In this document: positions 34,300 to 46,700 of the stretch, one piece after another | Position numbering within the stretch: position 1 is the stretch's first letter | Layout: each line of letters starts with the position of its first letter | Assembly: GCA_027924585.1 (NCBI GenBank) | Contig: BSBM01000047.1 | Location: 23,828,001-23,892,000, forward strand | Direction: 5' to 3' | DNA length: 64,000 nt | Origin: Larix kaempferi | Taxonomy: Eukaryota; Streptophyta; Pinopsida; Pinales; Pinaceae | Notes under the pieces: model-generated | Told to the model about the DNA's origin: nothing | Databases searched by the model: none | The model's input: only the letters and a program-made list of their open reading frames with translations | Position numbers and translations under genes: made by a program

Positions 34300-36494
34300 A
34301 TGGGAGTCAGCTTAAGTGATTAGTATACATGAGTTATTTTTTTGGAGTTGAGAAGGTTAGTGGTGGTGTTCAAATTTAAAGGTTAGGTCATAGTTTATAT
34401 TTCAAGGGAATATATTGATTCTACCCAAATAAGAGATATCTGTTGTCAAATTTGGAAATGTAAAAAGGTTGATCCTAGTTTCTTTATGAAGGGCATATAT
34501 CTACCCTACCTTTTAATGATGAAAAGTTGTAGAAATAAGGTACTTTGATTGTTGAGAGGTAACACCTTGAAAGGTTTGAAGGTAAGCTTCATATTTTTTT
34601 CACTTCAGTTTAAATCTTTATTGAGACATGTGGCCTCTTTGTGTCTTTGTTGGAAGGGAGGGCACATCCAAAGTGGGATGTCTTGGCTCTAGGTTGAGGC
34701 CTGAGTTATTGCTAGGTGTGGTTTGCAAGCTATTGCACCTACCCTACCATTTATAGTGGTAGTGAGTTGAATTTGAATTGGGTCTTGCCCAAGTAATCTT
34801 GGTTAGTTATAGATTCACCTAGAAGTTAAAAAAGTGTAGTTGAATTGATAAGAAGAAGAAATTGAAAAAATTATCAACTTTATGGCATTATTGTTTTCGT
34901 TTTATTAAAGTCTAATATTATATATGAGATTGGAAAAAAACTAGCATTGAAGGTTAGCTCAAGTGGTCATGAGCCAAATATCTCTTTTTTGAAGTTTGGG
35001 AGGTCATGAGTAGTGATCACATTTGAAGGGCATATGTCCATTGTACCCTTCAATAGTTAAAAGTTATAGAAATGATTGTTTGATTGGTAAGAATAAATTA
35101 AGTCAAATGACATTAGTTTGAATGGTTGGGAGGTAAGTTTTGCACCCTTCCTAGTTGAGTTCAAATCCCTAATGAAACATGTGGTCCATAGAGTAGGTGC
35201 CCCCTAAGATATAGATGCCCCTTAGGATGTTTGGTCCTAGTTTGAGTTATGAGTTTCATGCTAGGTGTTGGTTTGCAGGCTGCTAGCATTTAGTATAGGG
35301 CTTATAGTGATAGTTAATCGGATTTGAACTTGGGTCTCGTCTAAGTAATCTCAACGAGTTATTGATTCCCTTGTATCCAAAAAATGTAATAGAAATAATT
35401 GTACATTCCCTTGTATCCAAAAAATGTAATAGAAATAATTGTACATTCCCTTGTATCCAAAAAATGTAATAGAAATAATTGTACTTTGATTGACAAGAAT
35501 AAACTTAGTACACAATTTATAATTTCAATAAAACCTGCAAAATTAATAGTTTTTTTCCTTTCAAATTAACATTATCTATAAATCATCATTTTACATAAAT
35601 GAACAGATTTGAAAAAATAATAATAAGTGAGTATAGTTTGTTTTCATTAATTTTCATTCTTCACAATGATTAGAGCTTGCACCATTAGATAGATGAAACT
35701 ATTTACTAGTCTTTATTATCCATCTCTTTGTAGTAATGACAAGTCACTTATTAGTAGTAGAAATAATTGTACTTTGATTGACAATAATAAATTAAATACA
35801 TAATTTATGACTTCAATAAAACCTATTTTGATTGACAATAATAAATTAAATACATAATTTATGACTTCAATAAAACCTACTAAATGAAAAGATATTTCTT
35901 TCAAACTAACATCATCCACAATATTATCATTTTACATAAATGAACACATTTGAAAAAAAAATCAATGAGCATAGTTTGCTTTCATTAATTTGCATTCTTC
36001 ACAATGATTATAGCTTACATCATTAGAGAGGTGAAACTAGTTGCTTAGTCCTTATTTTCCATCTCTTTGTAGTAATTGGGTATGAGCCACTAGGATAGAG
36101 ATGCGTCTTAGGATGTTTTAGGACATTTTGGTCTTAGCTTGAGTCATGAGTTTCATGCTAGGTTTTGGTTTGCAGGCAACTAGAATTTAGCATAGGGCTT
36201 ATAGTGATAGTCGGATTTGAATTCGTGTCTTGTCCAAGTAATTTCGATAGGTTATCGATTGCCTTGTATATAAATATAGTTGTAGAAATAGAATCTAGCA
36301 TAGGGCTTATAGTGATAGTCGGATTTGAATTCGAGTCTTGTCCAAGTAATCTCGATAGGTTATCGATTGCCTTGTATATAAATATAGTTGTAGAAATAAT
36401 TGTACATCTTGACAATAATACATTAACTATACACTTACTTTATAATTTAAATAAAACCTACTAAATGAATATATATATTTTTTCAAAATAACAT
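34300..36494. repeat. modular repeat block with 40-, 54- and 108-bp tandem units
   Basis: A module containing GAGTTTCATGCTAGGTGTTG, GGTTTGCAGGC, ATAGGGCTTATAGTGATAG and GGATTTGAAT...CAAGTAAT recurs at about 34700-34800, 35230-35370 and 36140-36300. Within it are three 40-bp units at 35365, 35405 and 35445 (CCCTTGTATCCAAAAAATGT), a 54-bp duplication at 35773 and 35827, and a 108-bp duplication at 36180 and 36288. No coding sequence is recognised. Confidence 0.8.
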
Positions 36495-36512
36495 TATCCA
36501 TAAAATTATCTT

Positions 36513-37501
36513 TGTTTTTTCTCGAAAAAAAAAGTTGCATTTCTATTACCAAAAATGAATAAAACCCCCCATTTGATAATATTGCTACTAATGCCTTCTA
36601 TGGTCCTATGCATCTTTGAGAAAATTGCCATATATTTCATCATTTTTCAAAAGATGTACATAAATAGTATCCTTCGAGAAATAGATCATGACTGTTAGAA
36701 AATGAAGTGTAGATCAATAAACTTGGTCCAAAGCCGCCTTGTGTTCTTGTATCGAGCTTGCCATACTAGAAGAGCAAGAATGGTATTGATAGACAAGCAA
36801 TTTGTCTTTTGAAAGAAGTTGGCCTGTTGATTAAGTTCTTGAAATATATGGAAAACATTGAAAGAGTTAAATGCCCCTATGATCACTTTAAGCTAAGAGC
36901 TAAGATTTTGTAGAAGAATATTATTTAACTGGATTTCCCCTTGTATCCAATGCACCGCAATCGCTAAATATCCATAGACTTGTAGATCTCGTGATCCCAA
37001 GCTAGTTTAAGCAAGAGTCTTGAAGCTTGAAACTCTGCTTGGTTATTCAAGCCCCTCACAAAGTTGGATTTAAAAGATATTAAATGAGTATCCAAGAAAA
37101 ACACAATACCACCCAAATCACATACACAGTATGATCCCTATCACGTGCCATAGAAAAACTCCAACATTGAGTTTTATCAACTTGTAGGTTACCAAACACT
37201 CGAGGGATCTGCGTCCCAGATTCTTCCTTGTAAAATTGAAGAAGTGAAATTACTTGAGATACCATTTGAAATCTATGGACTTCTCTCTCCTTGAAAAGTT
37301 CCGGTGTTGCGATCGATCCATATTTCCCAAAGAATGAACCAAGTTTTTAAACTGCTGCCAATGGTATCCCCTTCCCATAAGTGACATGGCTTTAAACCCA
37401 CATTTACATCACACCAAACTTGGAGAGAATAAGCATAATGAATAAGCAAGCGTGCCACTGATTCTTCCTCCGCATGACACATAGGAAACACTGAGGCTTA
37501 A
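36513..37501 (-). mobile_element. truncated LINE with zinc-binding and RNase H domains
   Basis: The minus strand carries CHAEEESVARLLIHYAYSLQVW (zf-RVT, C-terminal to RT) and WEIWIDRNTGTFQGERSP at 37491-37273. RNase H pieces follow at 37265-36695, including FNVFHIFQELNQQANFF, where Asp would be expected in place of Asn. The 3' end (left side) is a T9-CGAG-A6 hairpin motif like that of the LINE at 17285. An imperfect duplication TATCCATAAAATTATC (36495-36510) and TATCCACAATATTATC (37502-37517) flanks it, and the interrupted host repeat resumes beyond. It is a 5'-truncated, decayed insertion. Confidence 0.8.
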
Positions 37502-37680
37502 TATCCACAATATTATCATTTTACATAAATGAACTCATGAAAAGAGATAATCAACAAGCATAATTTGCTTCCATTAATTTACATTCTTCACAATGATAAG
37601 AGCTTACATCATTAGAGAGATGAAACTACTTGCCTAGTCTCTAATATCCATCTCTTTGTAGTAATAACATGAACTTGGAA
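37502..37680. repeat. host repeat resuming after the LINE
   Basis: CCACAATATTATCATTTTAC through CCATCTCTTTGTAGTAAT matches 35912-36075, showing that the LINE interrupted a copy of the modular repeat. Confidence 0.8.
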
Positions 37681-37689
37681 ACATAACAG

Positions 37690-39390
37690 CATAAATATGG
37701 ACGAATCTATGAACTTTTTATCTAGAAAAATCAATTCCTTCATTACAAATCATTTTTTCAAAATGATGCAATCCTCTAGTGTGCTTTCTCTTTGTGTATT
37801 TGGTAAAACATTCAAACCTCTCATATTTAAATGTACCATATTTTCACTATCTATAAACTCAAGAGTCCCTCTGTGTGACCTACTTAAAAAATATGAGATG
37901 CTTTGTACCTACCCCAAATATGTGTTATAGAAAGCGCTTATGAAGCGTGCTAATAGTAACATCTAAAGTAGTGCCAATAGAAGTATTGTCAAGATGATCT
38001 TGGAATTTCTAATTTAAGTTATATGACTCAATAAGCACGTTTGCAAATAAATGGATGCAAAACTGTACTTGAAATAGTGTTGCCAACTACACAAAATTTT
38101 CTCCCCTAACTTAGTCTTTTGACAAAGTAGGCATTAGCTTAACAAGTGTTCCCATGACATTGCCTCTAGAAATCCACCTAATATGGTGAATTTGTGACGC
38201 ATCGAACCCTATGATTTGAAATGATTCCATTATCTCTTTATGTTCTCCATGTCTTTTAATAGATTTCCCAAACCATGTCTAAATTTTATTTACAAATTTA
38301 TCAATAAATTGCAACTCTAAAAATGAGATGAAGCATCATTTGCTGTGAATGTTTCTTGATGAGCTATGTCGTGGATATCTAATAAGTGAAGAACATTTCG
38401 ATGAAGTTTAGTTGATAACCCTTCATGAATACCTTAGAGAGTAGAAGTTGCATCATATCCAAATCCAACTAATCTCAATAAGGATAAGTCCATCTTTGTT
38501 AAAAGTGTTGTCATGGCATCATATATAGATTGAGTTGTTCCATCTTTTATTTGAAGCAAGCATATGAATTTGGTTACAAATTGAGTTATTCATTTTTTCA
38601 TAAAATACGTGACATAAATAATTATATGTTGCTCATAGTTATGAATGTACTTTCATTAAGTGAAATTGAGTAAAATGGACTATGGAAATCTCATCTTTTA
38701 ACTTTTTTTTCTATGTCTCACGTAGAAACTTTGTTCTCGATGTTATATTTGCATCTGATGAGTATTCATCTGTTAGATGAATCTGTAGAGTGCATTTATA
38801 CATATTCAAATCACAAATGTAGTTATACACTTCTAAAGGTAAATCATGTATGTCGACAAAATAAATATTTGTAATTATTAATACAACCGTCTCCTCTTAG
38901 CATCTACAATTAGTTCTACATGTTTTGTAATTGGAATATTACTTTGTTTGGTTTCTTCCTCCAAAGGTTGTAAAGAAATTTATGGGCCTTTAATTTTGCA
39001 TGGCCATTTAAACCATTTGAAGAGTAATACCTTTATTTTTAGCAAATGAAGTTTCTTTCTTATTTAACACCAAGAACACTATCCTTTCAATACCATTACA
39101 ATATTTTACAACATAAATCCACGGGATCTTGTCTTCCATTTGGAATTTGAATGTTCTTTTGTATCCTTTTTATTATTGATTCTCTTCAAGAAACTCAATG
39201 TTATTTGGTTTATGATCTTTAAGGAGATGAACATCAATTTCATTTTGAAAATTACATGGTCGACTAGAATGTTGGGAGATACCAAATGTATCCATGAGTG
39301 ATAATTGTTTATTATATTTTTTAAAGCAATCATTAAAAGCCATTTTTCTAAAATTCAAACAATAAAATAAGTAAATATAGAAAAACAATA
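37690..39390 (-). pseudogene. hAT-family (ZNF862/KIAA1586-like) transposase remnant
   Basis: On the minus strand, in shifting frames, the order is MAFNDCFKKYNKQ (about 39345), NEIDVHLLKDHKPNNIEFLE, DGTTQSIYDAMTTLLTKMDL, SLLRLVGFGYDATSTL, GIHEGLSTKLHRNVLHLLDI, HDIAHQETFTANDASSHF, TWFGKSIKRHGEHKEIMESF and IHHIRWISRGNVMGTL. The pattern of a Gly-Phe-Asp-Ala segment, a His-containing (C/D)IAH segment, a K(S)xKRH segment and xxRWxS is that of hAT transposases of the ZNF862/KIAA1586 group. More than five stops or frameshifts occur. Whether a full element with TIRs exists could not be seen. Confidence 0.6.
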
Positions 39391-40740
39391 TAAATTAAGT
39401 GTAAAGAGTAAATAGAAACAACTAATTCATATTAAATTGAGATACTTATTAAATAAAAAAGAAACATGTTCTTATGTTTTCATTCCCTACTATCATTAGT
39501 TACAAAGCTTATGAGAAGGCTCTAATCCCATATAAGCTGAATAGTGAATACATTTTAATAAATAGGATACTAAGCTCACAATAACTACACCTTTCTTGCT
39601 ACTATATCATATTAAATAATCTGGAATATCTAACTAGTGACCGATAGTGTAAGTTCCATAATTAAGGGTGTATACATATTATCACACAAGTCTCATTCCC
39701 AGTGGTTGACATAAATCATTTCCAATAAGTAAGTTTGCCGATAGTAAGTAAGTGCCCAGGAAATCATTGCTAGCTGGTAAGCAAATAGTCAATAGTTTTG
39801 GAGTAGGCAAGACATTGTTCTTAAGTTTTCATTCTATACTATAAAATAACAGGATCCCGAACCCTTATATGTAGCATGATATGTGGCATATCTGCATTTT
39901 TTTATAAGAAAAGAATTTGAGTATAGATTTAGGTTTAAATCTTATGAATTAGTTATAGGATATAAAATGAAACTTGTAATATGCCGAGGTAAGTTGTTTA
40001 AATGAAATCTATGTATACTCCATAACTTTCTATGATAATAGGATAAATCCAAAATAATATTGTATACCTATTTGTATGAATGTGTTAACAATAACTTATG
40101 TGAGGTCATTTGCATCCATAATTGTGGTTATTATATCATAAAATAAATATTGAAGATAGATTGGTACAATGACTGACTACTTATTTTGAACAAAAAAAAT
40201 AATGTATTGAGATTAACTTCTATGAAAGAGTATTTCGTCCTTCCAAATCTTAAATTATTAAATTAAATGTTAAAAATGTAAGGTATTCAATTGAAATCTA
40301 CATTACATGAAAACCAATTTAATGCGAAATACAATGTCATATATCATAATGATTCACATTAAACTTTATTTTTTCGTTATAATTGTTTTTAAGCTAGTAC
40401 TCATGGAGTTTTGAATTGGTGACCTAACATAAGGAGTGCCTTGACAATACACCTATTCATCGTCTATTCTACGCTCCAGAGGCCATAATACCTTAGATAT
40501 TGAAACCTAAATTTAGGACCAATTAAAAAATCAAAACCCTAATTTAAGTTATAGTGATGATATGAAAAATTTAAATAAGGTTAATTACAAAATTATCTTT
40601 ATATAACCATACCACATTCAACAACTAATTTAACTTTTAACTTGTGGAGATTGAGCGAAACCTATCCATACATTGTGGGGTGCATAAAGATGGTTTAATT
40701 TGTACATCTTTGATATTTTTTTATAAGTATTACAATAAAA
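39391..40740. other. AT-rich interval, no feature seen
   Basis: No coding frame with recognisable content was found. Confidence 0.4.
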
Positions 40741-40902
40741 ATAATTTTATATGAATATGTATTATGATAGGAAAATTAAAAAATAAATATAAAAATAATT
40801 TTATATAAACATGTATTATGATAGGAAAATTAAAAAATAAATAAAAAAATAATTTTATATAAACATGTATTATGATACGAAAATTAAAAAATAAAGATAA
40901 AA
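40741..40902. repeat. 54-bp tandem repeat, three units
   Basis: Units start at 40741, 40795 and 40849 (ATAATTTTATATAAACATGT then ATTATGATAGGAAAATTAAA). Confidence 0.9.
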
Positions 40903-41020
40903 AAATTAAAAAATTTAAAATTGTTAAGGTTTGAAAATAACGAGAAAAGTAGAATTCCCATTGAACATATACGGCATTATGATATCTATACATGTGTACA
41001 CATGGATCAATCATGCTTTT

Positions 41021-41175
41021 TTATCTCCTCCCTATTGGTGTTCATTGAAACCTATCTTTATATATTATTATGTATATGATCTAATCTTATATAGTTTCTT
41101 TATCTCCTCCCTATTGGTCTTCATTGAAACCTATCTTTATATATTATCATGTATATGATCTAATCTTATATAGAG
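41021..41175. repeat. 79-bp tandem duplication
   Basis: Two near-identical units start TTATCTCCTCCCTATTGGT at 41021 and 41100 and end GATCTAATCTTATATAG. Confidence 0.9.
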
Positions 41176-42108
41176 GAGATATTTTCCTTTTCTTCAAGCG
41201 AGAATTAAGATCTTTACCCCATACATAACTCCATGCAAAGAATCCCTAGTTTATTTCCCAAATTCTTTCTTTCTCATGATTGCGCAAACAATCTATTCAC
41301 CGTTTGACTATTTATGGTGCAAACAACTAAATTCATTTATGTAGTAGGATTATTTGGGACACTATAAAAAGGAGTAATTGACTAAAAAAGGTAGTTTTGT
41401 TGTTGTTTCAGACTATATTGCTAATTTATAATGGCATAAAGGGGTGGCTAACCAACTACTCGACACCAACTATTTTTTATTTTCAACTTACTTATCTCCT
41501 TGGCTTTGCTTGAAAAAAGCAAGGAGCTAAGCTACTCAACCCAAAGGTGAGGAACAAACTACTCAATCAAAGAGAGTGGAACTTTAGTTTCTCAACAACA
41601 GGGCCACCATCGAGAGGCAATCCAGTTCTTGCTAAATGGGTCCTTCACCGAGGAAATAAATTTAGTTGTTGGTCATTGCTAGATGAAGTAATTATTAAGC
41701 TTTAATATTTCCTCTCTCTGTCATTCAGTCAACTCCTTAATCTATCCATAATTACATGTACAAAGAAAGAGATCATTCTTTATATATATAGATGTCATGA
41801 ATTACACTTCTTTTTTTCCTTGAACACTTTATTTTGAAGAAATAGTTTTTAGACACAACCAATCGGAAAGGAAAGGGTATTTATAAACACACTTCTCTAA
41901 CGAGAGAGTAACTTGGATATTTGAGAAGTAAATTAAAATAAGACATGAAACTAACGGAATTGGTTTTATGAGGGGCAAAGATAAGTAGTTAAGGAAATGT
42001 GTAATGTTAGATGGAAGTAGGATAAGGACATAAAAAATGATCAAGGACATCAGACTTCAATTTCAAGGTCTTTTATTGAGGTTATTGAGGAATTATAAGC
42101 ATCATAAT
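41176..42108. other. non-coding interval
   Basis: No gene is recognised. Short frames on the minus strand (41829-42050) lack any family signature. Confidence 0.35.
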
Positions 42109-42633
42109 GGAGTAATTTTGAAATAATAAAAACAGTCATATAATTAATCTTTTAAAATTAAAAATAAATAATATTTAAAAAAGTATCTTAAATAAGAAAA
42201 TAGGAGAGAGAGAAAAAGAATATTTTATTTTATTTTTGCAATAACTTTCTCTTCCGAACTTAGAATTGAGAGTTCTTGGTACTATTGGAAAGGTCTCAAC
42301 GAGTGCTAAAACTTTTATGTTTTGAGTTTTACGAGTTTCTACAGTGATTGTTTGGGTGACCATTTTAGTAGCTTGTTACTAAAATGATCACCCAGAAAAT
42401 CAGTATGGAATCTTGGAAAACTCAAAACATGAAAGTTGTAGCACTTGTTGAGACCTTTCGAATGGTACCAAGAGAGCCAAATTCTAAATTTGGGAGTAAA
42501 GTTATTGCGAAAATAGAAAAATATTCTTTTTTTCCTCACATATTTTCTTATTTAGGATACTTTTTTAAATATTATTTATTTTTATTTTTAAAAGATTAAT
42601 TATATAATGTTTCTATTATTTCAAAATTACTCC
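42109..42633. mobile_element. long foldback element (arms about 260 bp)
   Basis: Positions 42109-42370 pair with 42377-42633 as an imperfect inverted repeat around a tiny loop (ATTTTAGTA-GCTTGT-TACTAAAAT). Both arms carry AAACTTTTATGTTTTGAGTT against AACTCAAAACATGAAAGTT, and GGAGTAATTTTGAAATAAT at the outer ends. Weaker pairing may continue to about 42055 and 42690. No transposase is encoded. It fits a foldback or hairpin MITE. As RNA it would make a long dsRNA precursor. Confidence 0.9.
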
Positions 42634-42929
42634 ACTATCATTTTAATTAATGCAGGATTTTGATTTTAAAGGACTTTGAAGCAGTGATATTATAAAATAT
42701 TCTATATTTATTATTTCAAGTATATTTATCGTATTTCGAGATGAGCTTTCACAATCTTAACCAAGATGAGATTTATATGGAGTTAGCTATTGTCAAATAA
42801 AAGTATGACACATAAACATCATTGACTTCATAGGTCCAACTCAACCGTAATAGTTGACCAAATATTGAAATTCTATTGGTTTGATAAATTTGACTCATCA
42901 CACACTCATCCACGGCACATTTTTTTATA

Positions 42930-43289
42930 AGGCCAATTTTAGACCCCAAATTTGCTCTAATGTGGACCTGAAAAAATTGAACGTGTGGTAGGTTGTACAG
43001 TTCGCTCTTATGAGAAGGCCAAAATCAACAAGTTTTGATAAAATTACCATGTTTTTTTCTTGGCACATCAAAATTAGTAAAACTTGTGGCATTGTAGAGT
43101 AGACATAACATGATACTACATAATATAATTTTAGACTCAAAGGTGCAGGAATTTCAAAGTCACCAAATCTTCAAGGTGACTTACATGACCATCTCCAAAT
43201 CAAGGTTTAACAAGGAGTTGTGCTTATTTCAAAATTTTGGACTCAAACCATACTATCGAAAAGTAAGTTATTTTTTATTGATTGTAAAA
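42930..43289 (+). repeat. gypsy leader-like sequence
   Basis: It matches 57840-58120 in order: GGCCAAAATCAACAAGTTTT, ACCAT, GTAGAGTAGACATAACATGA, TTTTAGACTCAAAGG, TCTCCAAATCA. In the second locus this text lies between a primer-site candidate and gag, so here it is probably an orphan 5' leader of a gypsy element. Confidence 0.55.
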
Positions 43290-43720
43290 CTATTTTTGGG
43301 GTTAGCAAGCTTAATTTTAATTTTATATTTTAGAGACATGTTCCACCATCTTTAAATAACATAGAGATCTGTTGTGCAATGGGTAAACCTATGGTTGGGT
43401 AAGAATACACACATAAAATACAAGTGGTACTTAAGTCACATTGTTGTGCACCCTTGTAACCTTTGTTGGTACCCCTAAGTATACCTGCAACCATATTGGA
43501 TAAACTGATCAACCGTTGTTTTTTTTCTATAGTACACCAATAACAACACTTGGGGATATCACTCTCTAATACCTAGGTAGTCGAGTAGTATGGCTAAGGG
43601 TATGCTTGAGCCTCCTTAGTTAGTGACCTGAGTTATTAAGCCAAGTACTATTGTTTGACCTCACACATATATTAGAGAGTTGTAGCACCTGAAACTCCCT
43701 TGTCCTTATGACTTGACAAA
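43290..43720 (-). repeat. dispersed repeat, inverted relative to 49400-49870
   Basis: The reverse complement shares CAATAGTACTTGGC, CTAACTAAGGAGGCTCAA, TACTCGACTACCTAGGTA, GGGGTACCAA and TTATTTAAAGA(T/C)G with 49400-49870. The copies stand in opposite orientation on either side of the gypsy element. On + at 49610 the family carries TTGGTATCAAGG, which resembles a retroelement primer-binding site, so it may be LTR plus leader of another element. Confidence 0.7.
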
Positions 43721-43734
43721 TCTCACCCATGGTG

Positions 43735-46700
43735 GATCCCTATAAATCACCTCACACCAACACCTCGAACAATATTACAACCCATTCTATTATCGACAGG
43801 TTGGACAACCTGGAAGCTCAATACACAAATCTTAATGGCCAACCTCAACACCTTTGGCAGACCATCAACGGTTGGGATTAGAAATGGGAGAAGAAATTAG
43901 AGACAAAAATAGACCATTTGGAGAAGATATTGGATGGGAAGTTTACACATTTAACAATTAGTGGTATACAAGCAAAAGACCATAGGAATGCATAGCATAG
44001 TGAGCTACACTAGGAAGAAACTTCTCACTTGGGACTATCTACCCACCAGTAACCCCCTTCGAGTCCTCATTTCAATAAACCATCCTCCATGGATAATAAC
44101 ACCTAGAACCATTTTCCTAAAGTAGACTTTAACAAGTTTGACGGTTCTAACCCATCATGATGGGTCACTGAAATGGAACATTACTTTTCCTGTCATGGTA
44201 TTATTGATGACATGATGAAACTTAAGGTGGGGGTCTTGTATTTGGATCCACAATGATGGCAATGGTGGAAGTGGCATAAAAAATCCTATGGGTGTTATGT
44301 TGCTTGGATTTTGTTTATTAAAGCTCTCCATGAGCACTACCAGTGAGATCCTCACTATTTTAAGAGTCTTACCAAGCTATGCTAAACAGACTTAGCCATA
44401 GAATTTATCTCAGCCTTTGAGCAATTATCCATTTGTACAGTGAACTTAATAGATTCGTTCTATAAAGAATGTTTCATTAATGTTCTCAAGGTGGCGATTC
44501 AAGCACAAGTCAGAATGCAACATCCTGCTACCTAGTTGGGATCATCTCAGAGGGATCTAGAAGTGGAGACAATGATCAATGCACAAACCAAAAAAAAGTC
44601 TTTAATTCCCCATTCAAACACTATAGAGGTCAATTCCTCAAGCAAAATTCCTTCTCCTCCCTTGAAAGTACAAAGGTTGTCTCCAACAGAAATGACATGT
44701 TGACAAGGATGGGGAATCTGCTATAATTGTGATGAAAGGTATGCTCCAGGTCGTAAATGAAAAGAGAAAAAAATATTTCAAATTGATGTGAGTACTCTTA
44801 TTCTTTATGATGACATCATTATGGAAGATACCCCTAAGTTGGAGACCGTTGACAAAACTTATGAATTTGAAACTAAAGTTTATCAAGAATTACCACTCAT
44901 CTCTCTTTATGATGTCTTTGGTATTTACGCCCCACAAACCTTGAATTGGGTTACATCAAACACTGCCAAGTGGTATTCTCGGTTGACAATGGTAGCACCC
45001 ACAATTTTATTCACCAATGTGTGGTTGAAGAACTCCACTGTTACATCCACATGGTTCCCAACATTTAAACTATGATATTCAATGGAGGGATGATGAAATG
45101 GAAGGGGAGTTGTGAAAATGTGAGGCTCCAATTTAGTGATTAATGATTATCATTTCAAAACTCATATGTTGGACATAGATATGGTTGGTTGTGGTATAGT
45201 TTAGGAGTAGAATGGATACACACATTGGGATCGGATACCATGGAATTCAAGGAATTATACTTGAGTTTTACTAAGGAATTTCATACTCACACCCTAAAAG
45301 AGATTTAGGAAATCTCCCCTGAAATCATAAGATCTCATTGAATGGAAAAATTATTGAAGAAAGGCCATAATTATTTCTCACTTCCATGCCATACAAGCTC
45401 TGGACAACACCACACCATAAATCCATCTTGAATTACAAAAGGTTTTGGACAAACATCAACAAGCCTTTGAGACACCAAACAATTTAACCCTATATAGAGG
45501 CAAACACAATCATGATATACCTTGATTCTAGGTAGTCAACCACCAAATGTACCCCTATTTAGGCACCTTTGCACGAAAGAATGAATTTGGAAGGATCACT
45601 CAAGAGCTACTAGAGGTGGGATTCAGTCATCCCAACACATGCCCATATTTAGCCTCAGTTATCATAGTTTTAAAGTAAGAAGGGAATGGGTGAATGTGTC
45701 TTGATTTTTGTGCCTTTGCACGGAATGAAGAAATGAAAAAAACCTTGGCAGTTTTAAAGCATGTCATGTGCACCACTCTTGTCTTAGCCATGCATGATTT
45801 TACTAAGACCTTTGTATTGGAATGCGATTCTTCTAGAAAAGGTTTGGGTGAAATTTTAATGAAATATGGATGACCTTAGCATTCACCAGTAAGTAGTGGG
45901 GTGATAAGGATTTGGAAAAGTTTACCTACAAGGAATAAATGAAGGCCATCTTACATGGATTCAACACATGGAAATAGTATCTCCTAGAGCATCGTTTCCA
46001 TATAGATCACCACAACTTGAAGCATTTTTTGGAACAATGGTTGTCATCCCCGGAGAAACATAAAGGGTTCATCAATATGATTGGGTATGATTACCGACAT
46101 AGATCCATATCAAACCCATATCTATCAAGCACCGAGAGGGATCCAATTTCTTGAAGTGTAATTGCTTGATAGATCCATGTCTAAGATTGATCTATGCTTT
46201 TTTTTTAATAAGTCAACAAGGATTTTTTTAATAAATTTTTATTTGGTTTTAAATTTTTATTTTATGTTATGAGTCTACCTTTTATTTGGTTTTATTTTTA
46301 TTTTTTAATTTTATAAGCCGACATGAATTTTTTTAATTATTTTTTATTTTGTTAGGAATGTGACAACATCTCTACCATAATGGGTTGTAGAGCACCTCGC
46401 TACTCTCGGTGCAACACGATCATGTAGAAAGAGGAAAAATATAATGTTGTAGCATATTTTTTGTGAAGGAAATATGAGGAAGAGGGATCCCTCTTTGATT
46501 TATCTTATTTGGTACATGAATGGGTTGAATGGGTTGAGGAAGAGGGATCATGAATGTTACTACATCTCAGCTCATCAACCAACTTAAGGAAGATCCCAAC
46601 ATTTACCAATTATTTAATACCCCTTCACCAAAGTTTTATGGCCCATATTAGATTGTTCAACGCGTGGGTAATGTGACTTATAACTTAGCACTTCAAGCAC

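Noticed and set aside
36180-36395. tRNA-derived SINE suspected from GGATTTGAATTCGAGTC
   Set aside because: It looks a little like a tRNA B box, but no matching A box or foldable cloverleaf was found upstream.
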